From positions 1-13,092 of the forward strand of contig JALSRY010000360.1 of NCBI GenBank assembly GCA_026984555.1: DNA of 13,092 bases, in the 5' to 3' direction. Source of the DNA: Phycisphaerae bacterium (GTDB lineage Bacteria > Planctomycetota > Phycisphaerae > UBA1845 > Fen-1342). Below are positions 1 through 7,322 of this stretch, piece by piece. The notes beneath the pieces are model-generated. The model worked only from the letters and a program-made list of their open reading frames with translations, had not been told where the DNA came from and searched no databases. Position 1 is the first letter of the stretch. Every line of letters begins with the position of its first letter. The translations under genes and the position numbers were made by a program.

Positions 1-159
1 GGAATCTGCCGTACCATGTCCGCCGTCTGGTGCCGCAAGCTCAAAGAGCTGGTCCACAAGAACGCTCCCTGCACGTGGCGCCGGCGTCAGACCAGCGGCG
101 ACACACGGAAACGGCCCGCGCGAACCCCTGCCCGGCGCCGCAAACGCAAACCACGGTGA
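1..159 (+). CDS. 3' end of an unknown protein with a polybasic C-terminus (partial)
   Basis: The frame is open from the window edge to a TGA at 157-159 and gives about 52 residues. I chose it over the other two plus frames because roughly three quarters of its third codon positions are G or C and its codons (AAG CTC AAA GAG CTG GTC CAC AAG) look like genuine GC-rich coding. The first part could be the end of a helix (RKLKELVHKN). The last 27 or so residues are dominated by Arg and Lys and end RRRKRKPR, a tail that could bind nucleic acid or anchor to the ribosome. An internal ATG at 16 exists, but nothing shows that the gene begins there. No family is recognised. The gene converges on the minus-strand lipoprotein gene that ends at 375. 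Confidence 0.45.
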   Translation, partial: GICRTMSAVWCRKLKELVHKNAPCTWRRRQTSGDTRKRPARTPARRRKRKPR

Positions 160-374
160 CACCGGTCGAACTGGTTGACGGCCCGAAAGCGCAACTTCCG
201 CGCCACTTCGGGGCTGCGGGGGATGGAACGCGCAGGCGGCGGCGCCCGCGGCGTGGACCGCGCAACGCAGGGGAGACGTCGAGATGCGAAGGATGGGTTG
301 CCTGGTTATCGGACGATATGCCGCCCGCACCGAAGCAGGTGGCGGTCGTTCTCGCCGTCGCGTGTGCCGAGAGG
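160..374. other. Convergent intergenic region, no gene seen
   Basis: This is the space between the end of the plus-strand partial gene and the end of the minus-strand lipoprotein gene. It is very GC-rich and open in several frames, as expected by chance at this composition. No frame has a ribosome binding site or a recognisable product. I could not find a hairpin followed by a T-run on either strand, so any terminators here are not of the simple intrinsic kind. Confidence 0.5.
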
Positions 375-623
375 CTAACCGAAATACGGCTCGGGCAGAT
401 CGTGCATGACCCGCACCGTCGTCGCCGGTCCCTCGTCCTTCGGAGCGAGCACGGTCTGGAAAAAGGCGTTGATGAACGTGGTGGTCAGCGTGGTGGTGGC
501 CCCTTCGACGCCCGAAAGCACGGTGTCGCGTACGTTCGGATCACACCCGCCGAGCACGAACACGCTGCCGCCCGAGATGGCCGCCAGTAGCAACATCCGT
601 CCGCGGAAGAACATACGCCGCAT
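375..623 (-). CDS. Small predicted lipoprotein, 82 aa
   Basis: The start is the ATG at 623, because AAGGAG lies at good spacing upstream on the minus strand (GAAGGAGAAAACC-ATG). A longer open frame reaching 695 has no such site. The product begins with a lipoprotein signal: a basic n-region (MRRMFFRGR), a hydrophobic core at residues 10-24, and the lipobox LGGC with the lipidated Cys at residue 27. The mature part is only about 55 residues. It has a Thr-rich segment (residues about 41-51), a hydrophobic amphipathic stretch (INAFFQTVL) and an acidic C-terminus ending PYFG. Asp follows the Cys; in E. coli that favours retention in the inner membrane, but whether the rule holds here is unknown. 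No function is assigned. It lies downstream of the exported LTPEQ protein gene, in the same direction, with 174 bp between them. Confidence 0.72.
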   Translation of the reverse strand: MRRMFFRGRMLLLAAISGGSVFVLGGCDPNVRDTVLSGVEGATTTLTTTFINAFFQTVLAPKDEGPATTVRVMHDLPEPYFG

Positions 624-797
624 GGTTTTCTCCTTCTCGACCGCATCCCCGTGAGTCGGGTCGAATCGCCCGGGCTCGCACCTGCTGCCAAGCACCGCAA
701 AAAAGCGTTCGGTTGTTGTCCATCATCGGCCGGCTGCGGGTGAAGGTTGAATACACCCCGGCGACGGCGCTCGCCCGCCGCCGACCGCCCGATCACG

Positions 798-2030
798 CTA
801 CTTTTTCTTTTTCTCGCTGGTCTTGATTTTCGAGCCGGTTTTCTGGCGAGATTTCGGTTTCTTCGCCGCGGCCGCCGCTTTGCGCTGAGCCCGCGTGGGG
901 ATGCGTTCCAGCCGCGGTTTGAGCTGAGAATCGAAAATCTTGTCGATCGGCTCCATCAGTTTCTTCCGCTGGTTGTTCAACGCCGATTGTTTCTTGCTCT
1001 TGTTCTTGTCCTTGGACGTCCGCAACGCCTGGAGCTGCTTGTCGATCCGGGCGAAATGGCTTGCGCGGCTCTTGAGGTAGCGCTGTGCCTGTTTCTTGCA
1101 GTCGGCGAGGATCCCGTGGGCCTTCTGTTGCTGTTCATCGTTGAGCTGGTACTTCTTGATGAAGTCCGCGACGTACTTGTCCCATTTCGATTCGTAGCCT
1201 TTGCCGCCCCTGGACCGACCCCGGTGGCTGCCACGCGACAGTCGGCTGGCCTGCCCGGACGTTCCGCGTCGCGCGTGACGCGGTCGCGCCGCGGTGCTGC
1301 TGCCCGAGCGGCTCTCACCCTCCGGTGGGGGAGGGACCTCGTTTGGTGGCGTCGGCCGCTTGTGCGCCTGGGGCTTGGTGCCGGGGCCCGGCGGGGGGAT
1401 CGCCCGGCCGGGAGATTGCGCGGTCGAACGGGCTTGCCGCTTGGCCCGGTTGCGGTTGGCGCGCCGGCGGGCGCTGCGCCGCGGGGAGCGGAACTCCTCG
1501 ACGGTCATCTGGCCCGAGATGATGCGCTGGAGCTGGTCTTCGGTCGTGCGGAAGCTTTCCTCCATGAGCTTGAGATCTTCGTCGTGGATTTTGCGTTGCT
1601 CGGGGGTGAGAATCTCCCGCCACTCGTCGTTGCCCGCGATGATGAGCTTCTTGGCGTCTTCGTAGAGCGGTTTGGCTTCCTTGCCCCACTCGATCAGCTC
1701 CTCCTGCGTCATCTCGCCCCCGGTGCGCACGTCGAACATCCGATCGACGATGTGACGCAACTCGTCCTCGTGCTTGTCGATGAATTCGTACGCCTTTTCA
1801 CGCAGCAGGGCTTTCGTGTACTCGTCCTGCTCCTCGGTGAGGTTGTACTTGCGACCGAGAAACTTGCTGTAGTTGTCGATCAGCAGATCGACGTTGTCGA
1901 TGATCGCGTCGAATCCGGCGGTGCGGGACTGCCGCTGCTCCTGCTTCTCCTGCGCCGTCGCCGCCATGACCGGCAACACAAGCACGCACACCACCGCTGA
2001 TCGTCGCATCCATCGCGTGAAGGGGTACAT
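798..2030 (-). CDS. Exported two-domain helical protein with LTPEQ motif and basic linker (Spy/CpxP-like), 410 aa
   Basis: The start is the ATG at 2030, with AAGGAG eight bases upstream. The first 26 residues are a Sec signal peptide (MYPFTRWMRR, hydrophobic core, ATA|Q cleavage), so the mature protein is periplasmic or secreted. Residues about 40-185 form a charged helical domain containing NLTEEQ and LTPEQ, the short motif of the periplasmic Spy/CpxP family and of many planctomycete exported proteins. Residues about 186-290 are a disordered Arg/Pro/Ser linker. Residues about 290-385 form a second helical domain around YQLNDEQQQ. The last 25 residues are almost all Lys, Arg, Ala and Ser and end EKKKK. 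The two domains look like diverged versions of one fold. Similarity to Spy/CpxP is a motif-level inference; a chaperone or envelope-stress role is not shown. The highly basic linker and tail suggest binding to a polyanion. Confidence 0.85.
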   Translation of the reverse strand: MYPFTRWMRRSAVVCVLVLPVMAATAQEKQEQRQSRTAGFDAIIDNVDLLIDNYSKFLGRKYNLTEEQDEYTKALLREKAYEFIDKHEDELRHIVDRMFDVRTGGEMTQEELIEWGKEAKPLYEDAKKLIIAGNDEWREILTPEQRKIHDEDLKLMEESFRTTEDQLQRIISGQMTVEEFRSPRRSARRRANRNRAKRQARSTAQSPGRAIPPPGPGTKPQAHKRPTPPNEVPPPPEGESRSGSSTAARPRHARRGTSGQASRLSRGSHRGRSRGGKGYESKWDKYVADFIKKYQLNDEQQQKAHGILADCKKQAQRYLKSRASHFARIDKQLQALRTSKDKNKSKKQSALNNQRKKLMEPIDKIFDSQLKPRLERIPTRAQRKAAAAAKKPKSRQKTGSKIKTSEKKKK

Positions 2031-2230
2031 CGTTCCGACTCCTTGGATCAGGACCCGCCCGCAGCGCGCGGCGGCCTGTGGCTCTCGATTCTTTCCCGCG
2101 CCCCGCAGCCAACCGCCGTCCACGGGCCTGCCGCAAACGCCCGCCCCGCAGGCGGCGGAACGATCGGCACCACGAACCCGGCCGCGGCAAGGCGCGCGCC
2201 TCCACCGTCCGGCCGGTTCATTCCGCGGTT

Positions 2231-2236
2231 ATTATA
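2231..2236 (-). promoter_or_regulatory. Possible -10 element for the minus-strand LTPEQ gene
   Basis: The minus strand reads TATAAT here, about 200 bases upstream of the ATG at 2030 in the divergent region 2031-2306. No good -35 lies 16-18 bases away. An alternative minus-strand pair is TTGGCG (2311-2316) and CATAAT (2287-2292) with an 18-base spacer, which would overlap the start of the HAD gene. Either would leave a long 5' leader. The HAD gene side has a clear ribosome binding site (GGAGG) but no convincing promoter. Confidence 0.25.
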
Positions 2237-2306
2237 CGGTGCTGGTGCATGCGCGGTTGCGTCGGCGGCCGAGCGGTTCCACCATCATTATGTTATCGGA
2301 GGCCAG

Positions 2307-3044
2307 ATGCCGCCAACCACGAAAACTCCCGCCCTCTGCGTTTTTGATCTCGACGGAACATTGGTGGACTCGCTGCGCGACATCGCCGAGGCGCTCAACG
2401 AATGCCTCGAACTGCTCGGGCTGCCCGCGTACCCGGTCGATCGCTACCGCTACATGGTCGGCGAGGGCGTGCCCCGCCTGTGCGAGCGAGCCGTCGGCCA
2501 GACCCATCCCCACCTCGTCGGTCGGCTGATCGAACTGGCCCGTCCGCGATACCGCGTGCGTCCGCTACGTCACACGCGGCCGTTCGCGGGGGTGCCGGAA
2601 GCGGTTACGGCCCTGCGCGCCGCCGGCATCCGACTCGCCGTGCTCTCCAACAAGCCCCACGAGATGACCGCGCAGGTCGTGCGCCACTTCTGGAACGATG
2701 ACACCTTCGACATCGTCCAAGGATACGTCGAGGAAGATCGGCGCAAGCCGCACCCGCACTACTTTCTCGAAATCTGTCGGCGGATCGGAGTGGCGCCGCC
2801 AACTGCGTGCATGATCGGCGATACGCCGACGGATATCGAAACCGCGCGGCGGGCGGGAGCCCGCGGCGTTGGTGTCACCTGGGGGTTTCGCACACGCAAC
2901 GACCTGCACGCCGCCGGCGCCGAGACCATCGTCGACACGCCGGCCGAGCTCGTCGACGTCCTCGGCTGCGCCGCCGGTGTGCACCACGCGAAACAACGCG
3001 CGCCGGTTTCCGCGCATCCCGGCGACGACGAGCCCGGGAACTGA
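2307..3044 (+). CDS. gph: HAD-superfamily phosphatase, phosphoglycolate phosphatase type, 245 aa
   Basis: The ATG at 2307 is preceded by GGAGG at close spacing, and the recognisable family sequence begins eight residues in, so this start is firm. All four HAD motifs are present: motif I FDLDGT with the nucleophile Asp14 and acid/base Asp16, motif II Ser114 (VLSNKP), motif III Lys147 (RRKPHP), and motif IV GDTPTD (Asp172 and Asp176). Residues about 20-85 form the helical C1 cap typical of the Gph/PGP subfamily (DSLRDIAEALN), and the length matches it. The family removes phosphate from 2-phosphoglycolate produced by DNA repair or by oxygenase activity, but substrates in this family vary. The last 20 residues (rich in His, Ala and Pro) extend beyond the fold. 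The gene stands alone and is divergent from the exported protein gene. The exact substrate is inferred, not shown. Confidence 0.92.
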   Translation: MPPTTKTPALCVFDLDGTLVDSLRDIAEALNECLELLGLPAYPVDRYRYMVGEGVPRLCERAVGQTHPHLVGRLIELARPRYRVRPLRHTRPFAGVPEAVTALRAAGIRLAVLSNKPHEMTAQVVRHFWNDDTFDIVQGYVEEDRRKPHPHYFLEICRRIGVAPPTACMIGDTPTDIETARRAGARGVGVTWGFRTRNDLHAAGAETIVDTPAELVDVLGCAAGVHHAKQRAPVSAHPGDDEPGN

Positions 3045-3104
3045 CCGTCACCGGGCTGTGGATCGGCCGCGCAACATCGGGCCACGACAAACCGCCCCGC
3101 GTTC

Positions 3105-3389
3105 CTACGCGAGCGACCCGTCTTCGCGAATGTCGGCGATATCTTCCGGGCCCAGATCACGATCGATGCTGTACTCTTCGTTGAACCAGCGGCCCAGGTC
3201 GATCAGCTTGCAACGCTCGCAACAGAACGGATAGAGGGCGGGCAGCCCACCGGCGTATCGGACCGTTCGGCCGCAAATCGAGCAGCGGTACGTGCGGATG
3301 GGAACCCCCTCGTTGCCGGCAGCCGTTTCGCTCCCCGCCGAATCGCGGTCGCCGGCGGCACCCGGCGGATCAGTAGTATTCCTGGACAT
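3105..3389 (-). CDS. yacG: YacG-type zinc protein, DNA gyrase inhibitor family, 94 aa
   Basis: The core carries the YacG signature: CSICG (Cys36, Cys39), then FCCERC (Cys56, Cys60), then KLIDLGRWFNEEY. The Cys-x2-Cys...Cys-x3-Cys set is the zinc site of this family. In E. coli YacG binds GyrB and inhibits DNA gyrase. The usual length is about 65 residues; here there are about 30 extra N-terminal residues rich in Gly, Ala, Asp and Ser that look disordered. The start chosen is the ATG at 3389, which lies inside the last codons of the upstream sigma factor gene (20-base overlap, different frame). There is only a weak GAAG as ribosome binding site, so translation is probably coupled. A start further in would remove the overlap, but no ATG or GTG with a good site was found before Cys36. 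The acidic tail after the core (DLGPEDIADIREDG) is common in the family. Confidence 0.9.
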   Translation of the reverse strand: MSRNTTDPPGAAGDRDSAGSETAAGNEGVPIRTYRCSICGRTVRYAGGLPALYPFCCERCKLIDLGRWFNEEYSIDRDLGPEDIADIREDGSLA

Positions 3390-4257
3390 ATTCTTCGAGC
3401 TTGCGCTTGGCTTCCTTCTCGATCTGGCGGACCCGCTCACGCGTCAGCCCGACGGCCTTGCCGATCTCCTTGAGCGTCATGCGCTTGCCGTTGTGCAGCC
3501 CGTAACGCATCTTCAATACACGCGCCTCGCGATCGGTGATCCGCGAGAGCATCTTCTCGACGAAATCCGCGTCGGACTTGGAAAAAACCGCGTCGTGCGG
3601 CGGGGGGGTGCGGTGGTCCGGCAGCGCGTCCGTCACCGACGTACCATCCTCCGCCGCGGTTGATTGCGTCGGGCATGTGCACGCCCGGATCGCTTGCGAA
3701 ATCGCCGACGCTTTCCGCGGCGATATCTCCATGTGCCGCGCCAATTCGTCGATCGACGGCGGCCGCCCGAGACTCTCCTCGAGCTCACGCATCGCCAGCC
3801 GCATGTTCCCGATCTGCTCCATCAGGTAGCTGGGGATGTGGATCATCTGGTTGGCGTTCTGGACGGCGCGGCGAATCGCCTGGTCGATCCAGTAGCTCGC
3901 GTACGTGCTGAAGCGCGATCCCACCGTCGGGTCGAACCGATCCACCGCGTTCATCAAACCGACGTTCCCCTCTTCGATGAGGTCTTCCATCGGCAGGCCG
4001 CGGTTGCGGAACCCCTTGGCCACGCTGATGACCAGCCGCAGGTTCGAATGCACCATGCGATCGCGCGCCGCCGCCGCATCCTGCTGGATCCGCTCGTACT
4101 CGGCGACCGTGATCTCCCCGTTGGCCAGTCGTTGTTCGGCCTGGTTGGCGGCCTGGATCCGCCGCCCCAACTCCTGCTCCTCTTCCGGCGTCAGGAGCTG
4201 GTAGTCCTTGATCGCCTTGAGATAGTCACCCAGTGCCGAGTCGAGTTTCGAAGCCAT
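3370..4257 (-). CDS. Sigma-70 family RNA polymerase sigma factor, RpoD/SigA type, 295 aa
   Basis: The start is the ATG at 4257; upstream in the same direction is GGAGGAA about 10 bases away. Region 1.2 is at residues about 9-35 (DYLKAIKDYQLLTPEEE). Region 2 is at about 62-133, with the core-binding part NLRLVISVAKGFRNRGL, DLIEEGNVGLM, and the -10 recognition part FSTYASYWIDQAIRRAV. Region 3 starts at HIPSYL (residue 140). Region 4 is at about 223-295, ending in the -35 helix-turn-helix TLKEIGKAVGLTRERVRQIE. There is no region 1.1 and no large non-conserved insert, so it is shorter than a typical primary RpoD and most resembles group 2 or RpoS-like factors. Whether it is the main housekeeping factor cannot be told from here. 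The segment between regions 3 and 4 (RACTCPTQST) is unusual in carrying two Cys. The stop (TGA) overlaps the start of yacG. Confidence 0.93.
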   Translation of the reverse strand: MASKLDSALGDYLKAIKDYQLLTPEEEQELGRRIQAANQAEQRLANGEITVAEYERIQQDAAAARDRMVHSNLRLVISVAKGFRNRGLPMEDLIEEGNVGLMNAVDRFDPTVGSRFSTYASYWIDQAIRRAVQNANQMIHIPSYLMEQIGNMRLAMRELEESLGRPPSIDELARHMEISPRKASAISQAIRACTCPTQSTAAEDGTSVTDALPDHRTPPPHDAVFSKSDADFVEKMLSRITDREARVLKMRYGLHNGKRMTLKEIGKAVGLTRERVRQIEKEAKRKLEEYVQEYY

Positions 4258-4696
4258 AAATGCCCAGTTCCTCCGGCTGTCAGCACGGCCTGCCCCCAAC
4301 ACACACTGCGCGGCAGGGGCGCCGAGATTCCGCCGGTCGTATCGGCTCTCGCACCACTCGCGGTGATCAATTCCTCACTTTACCGCCGCGTTCTCGCATT
4401 CTCCAGAGTTTATCAGGCGCCGCCTGCGCGAAACGTCCGCTTGCGCACCGGCAAGGTTCGACCGCGACCGCGCCGGCTATCCACATGCCGATAAGAACGC
4501 ATCCGGCCCGCGCGAAAAGATGGTAGACAACCAGTCCGGATTTGTCCCCCCCAAGCGCGGCCGGCCGAACCCGCCCGCATCGGCCGCCCCGGAGCGGATG
4601 CCGAACGAATGCCGGCTCCCCTCGGGCGGTGTTTGGTTCCTGGGCGGTGGTCGTGCCAAGCAAAGGGAGGCGGCGACTCCCCCCGGAAAAGACGAG
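4258..4696. other. 439-bp intergenic region between pilT and the sigma factor gene
   Basis: No convincing gene is present. A minus-strand open frame (4367-4663) has low GC at third positions and no ribosome binding site, so I do not call it. The end nearest pilT contains a weak terminator-like hairpin. The end nearest the sigma gene should hold its promoter, but I found no pair of boxes with good spacing; a poor -10-like TAAACT lies near 4408-4413 on the minus strand. The length suggests the sigma gene has its own regulated leader rather than being read through from pilT. Confidence 0.5.
4658..4681 (-). terminator. Weak intrinsic-terminator-like hairpin after pilT
   Basis: On the minus strand GGGAG, a seven-base loop and CTCCC are followed by TTTGCTT. 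The stem is only five base pairs and the T-run is interrupted. It lies 16-39 bases past the pilT stop codon, which is the right place. It could equally be a chance GC-rich repeat. Confidence 0.3.
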
Positions 4697-5878
4697 TCAC
4701 CACATCGCCGAGCTGCCGCTGATCGTGTCCGGCTCTTTGGCGATCTGGCGCGCCGTGTCGCCCGTGATGCGCCCCTCGCGCACGAGTTGGCGGAGGTGCT
4801 CGTCGAGCGTGAACATCCCGTCCTTGCGTCCGGTCTGGAGGCAGGACTCGATCGACTCGATCTTGCCCGTGCGGATGGCCGCCTCGACCGCCGAGTTGAC
4901 GTGCAACACTTCCAGCGCGAGCACACGCTTGTGGCTGGGCTCGGTGGCCGCCAGCAGGTGCTGCGACACGACCGACCGCAGAGCCATCGCGAGTTGCTTG
5001 CGCAGATCCTCCTGGGTTTCTCGCGGAAACAGGTCGATCAGCCGCGTGATCGCCCCCTTCGCGTCGCGCGTGTGCAGCGTGGTGAAGATCAGGTGGCCGG
5101 TTTCGGCGGCGCTGAGCGCCATCTGCGCGGTTTCGCTGTCGCGGATCTCGCCGACCAGAATGACATCGGGATCCTGACGCAGCGCGAACTTGAGCCCCTG
5201 CGCGAACGTCGCCACGTCGCGCCCCACCTCGCGCTGTGTCACCAGCCCCCCCGCGCCCGGCACATGTACATACTCGATCGGCTCTTCGATCGTCAGCACG
5301 TGGCGGTTGGTCCGCCTCCGGAGGTGCGCGATCAGTGCCGCCAGCGACGACGATTTCCCGGAACCGGTGACGCCCGTGAACACGACCATGCCGTTCGGGT
5401 ACGAGATCAGTCGATCGGCCAGATCGACCGGGAAGCCGAGCCATGCGAACGACGGGATTTCCGCGGGGATGTAACGCAGACACGCACACAACGCATCCTG
5501 CGCGCGGTAGAGGCTGACACGGAAACGCCGCGGCGTGCCCTCGTGCTCGATCGACAGCGAGCAATCCAGGCTGTTCATCGCCACTGGCTGGCCCTGTTCC
5601 CGAGACGCGACCAGCGATCGAAGCATCGTTTCGAGACCCTGCTCGCTCAACGGCGGACGTTCGAGAGGCGTAAGCACCCCCTGGATGCGAAACGTCGGCG
5701 GATACCCCGGCACCAGGTGGATATCGGACGCTCCCTGCGCCGCCGCCAGTCGCAGCAACTCGATCAATGCGGGATCGTGCGAAAGTGCACTCATGCTGGT
5801 GTCCGGAAGACCCGTTGCCGGACGCGTCGTTGCGCGTGTCGTCTTCTGTGTATCGTCCCGTGTGCGCGTCGAAACCAC
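4697..5878 (-). CDS. pilT: PilT-type type IV pilus retraction ATPase, 393 aa
   Basis: This is a secretion/pilus ATPase of the PilT branch, which at the pilus base hydrolyses ATP to pull back the type IV pilus. Visible motifs (numbered from the GTG start) are GASDIHL near residue 50, Walker A GVTGSGKS (169-176), the Asp box VLTIEEPIEY, Walker B VILVGEIRD (239-247), the His box GHLIFTTLHT (261-270), and the PilT-like AIRTGKI (334-340) with CLQTGRKDGM just after. Start choice: GGAGG at 5885-5889 sits six bases before GTG 5878 but touches the ATG at 5884, so GTG fits best. An ATG at 5794 would give 365 residues starting directly at the conserved domain but has no ribosome site. The first 28 residues are Thr/Arg-rich and not conserved. 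The HD-GYP gene lies 145 bp upstream in the same direction. No pilin or assembly gene is in the window. Confidence 0.92.
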   Translation of the reverse strand: MVSTRTRDDTQKTTRATTRPATGLPDTSMSALSHDPALIELLRLAAAQGASDIHLVPGYPPTFRIQGVLTPLERPPLSEQGLETMLRSLVASREQGQPVAMNSLDCSLSIEHEGTPRRFRVSLYRAQDALCACLRYIPAEIPSFAWLGFPVDLADRLISYPNGMVVFTGVTGSGKSSSLAALIAHLRRRTNRHVLTIEEPIEYVHVPGAGGLVTQREVGRDVATFAQGLKFALRQDPDVILVGEIRDSETAQMALSAAETGHLIFTTLHTRDAKGAITRLIDLFPRETQEDLRKQLAMALRSVVSQHLLAATEPSHKRVLALEVLHVNSAVEAAIRTGKIESIESCLQTGRKDGMFTLDEHLRQLVREGRITGDTARQIAKEPDTISGSSAMW

Positions 5879-6023
5879 AAGCATCCTCCGGTCCGCGTGC
5901 GCGGCCCGTCCGCCTCTCGGACGCCCGCGACACACCAGCCTTGTACCCTCGGCGTGACGGTTGGATGCGGCCGTCACCGTGGCGTGGGCGATGCCCGGGG
6001 GGCTGGTACCTGTGGGTGGCGTC

Positions 6024-7133
6024 TCAGACAAATACCGGATCGTGACGCAGCGACATGATGTCCCGGACCTCGTTGGTACGGGCCAACGGCAGGAATACGC
6101 GTACCAACCCCGGGTCGAACATCCTTCCGCAACAGCGCTCGATTTCGGCCAGCGCCTCGTCCAGCGACCAGGCATCCTTGTAGACGCGCTTGCTCGTCAG
6201 CGCATCGAACACATCCACCAGGTGCACGATCCGGGCGGGCAGGGGGATCGTTTCGCCTGCCAGCCCGTCGGGATAGCCGCTTCCGTCCCAGTTCTCGTGG
6301 TGGCTGCGGGCGATCATTCGGCTGGCGTCGAAGAATCGACGCTTGGAGAGGATGCGCTCGCCGAAGATCGTGTGTTGTTCCATGAGCTTGCGCTCTTCGG
6401 GGGTGAGCGGACCGGGTTTCTTGAGAATCCCGTCGGGGATTTGAATCTTGCCCACGTCGTGAAGAATCGCGGAAAAACCCAGCTCCTCGGCCTCGCGTTC
6501 GGACATGCCCAGCTCGCGGCCGAGTAGTTGCGTAAACTCGCGGATGCGCAGCACGTGCGCGCCGGTGTCGGTGTCGCGCGCCTCACTGGCGACCGCAAGC
6601 ATCAAGATCGAATCGAGGTTGGCCTGGCGCAGTTCGGAGGTTCGCTCGGCGACCTGCTCTTCGAGGGTTTGTGAATAGTGCTTGAGCGCGAGCGCCTGCT
6701 CGAGCACGGTATCGCTCAGCCGGGCCACGTCCTGGAACTGTTCCTGAAAACGCGATTCTGCGGTTTTCTGCGAAGAAATGTCGATCACCGTGTAGATGCG
6801 GTGGGCCGGCAACATGCTCGACGAGTCGAGCGGTCGGCTGGAAACGATCACCGGGAGCTCGGCACCATCGGCCTGTGGCAAGACCGCCTCGCGCTCGATC
6901 TCCTCGTAGGCATCCTGCGCAAAATCGTAACGGAGCTGCGTCGCCTGCTGCGGGGGAAAAAAGTCCCAGATGCGTCGGCTTACGAGGTCGCCCCACGCCC
7001 GCTGCATCATGCGACAGAAACGCCGATTGGCGTGTACGATCGTCCCGTCGGGCGCAACCAGCACGCCGCCACAATGCAATGCATCGAGCACGCAGACGAT
7101 CTGTCGGATTGATTCGCTTGTTGCCGTGGTCAT
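6024..7133 (-). CDS. PAS and HD-GYP domain protein, predicted c-di-GMP phosphodiesterase, 369 aa
   Basis: Residues about 10-125 form a PAS sensor domain (APDGTIVHANRRFCRMM at the start, VIDISSQK at the end). Residues about 126-172 are a coiled coil of the kind that joins PAS to output domains (LEEQVAERTSELRQANLD). The HD-GYP domain follows from about 178. It has Glu184 and His193, the HD pair His225-Asp226 (ILHDVGKIQIPD), His254, the HHE (278-280) and the GYP signature GSGYPDGLAG (284-293). Every metal-ligand motif I can check is intact, so it is probably active on c-di-GMP. There is no receiver domain, signal peptide or membrane segment, so the sensor is cytoplasmic. The ATG at 7133 has only a weak ribosome site. 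PilT lies downstream in the same direction, a sensible target for c-di-GMP control, though that link is inference. Confidence 0.92.
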   Translation of the reverse strand: MTTATSESIRQIVCVLDALHCGGVLVAPDGTIVHANRRFCRMMQRAWGDLVSRRIWDFFPPQQATQLRYDFAQDAYEEIEREAVLPQADGAELPVIVSSRPLDSSSMLPAHRIYTVIDISSQKTAESRFQEQFQDVARLSDTVLEQALALKHYSQTLEEQVAERTSELRQANLDSILMLAVASEARDTDTGAHVLRIREFTQLLGRELGMSEREAEELGFSAILHDVGKIQIPDGILKKPGPLTPEERKLMEQHTIFGERILSKRRFFDASRMIARSHHENWDGSGYPDGLAGETIPLPARIVHLVDVFDALTSKRVYKDAWSLDEALAEIERCCGRMFDPGLVRVFLPLARTNEVRDIMSLRHDPVFV

Positions 7134-7152
7134 GGTGTCCGGGTTTCTTATC

Positions 7153-7173
7153 GAGTCGTATGCCGCACGACTC
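7153..7173 (-). promoter_or_regulatory. Perfect 7-bp inverted repeat in the leader of the HD-GYP gene
   Basis: GAGTCGT and ACGACTC are exact reverse complements separated by seven bases, and the repeat ends 19 bases before the HD-GYP start codon on the minus strand. No T-run follows on either strand, so it is not an ordinary terminator. It could be an operator for a dimeric regulator or an RNA hairpin that affects access to the weak ribosome site. The adjacent 7264-7277 segment (TCCCGG-AA-CCGGGA) is a second palindrome, nearer the gatE stop codon. Confidence 0.35.
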
Positions 7174-7322
7174 CATTAGCGAACAACCTCGGACAAGCAG
7201 GCCGTATCTCCACCACGGCTGATAACGATTCGCATCGCCCCCGCGCGGCAGCGGTCGTGGCGCTCCCGGAACCGGGACTACGCACGCGGCAGGCGGGGGG
7301 GCGGAGCGGCAGGACCAAACGC

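Noticed and set aside
30..590. Plus-strand open frame of 186 codons at the window start
   Set aside because: Its first codons have many A/T third positions, it overlaps the better-supported frame 1-159, and it runs antisense into the lipoprotein gene.
747..2000. Long plus-strand open frame (417 codons) over the exported protein gene
   Set aside because: It is antisense to a gene with a clear ribosome site and signal peptide. Its Leu/Arg/Phe-rich composition is what the reverse of a Lys/Glu-rich GC-rich gene gives.
4367..4663. Minus-strand open frame of 98 codons with a hydrophobic stretch between pilT and the sigma gene
   Set aside because: Third-position GC is low for this genome, there is no ribosome site, and no family is recognised.
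4520..6058. Plus-strand open frame of 512 codons opposite pilT
   Set aside because: It is antisense to a fully motif-bearing PilT gene and has no recognisable domain.
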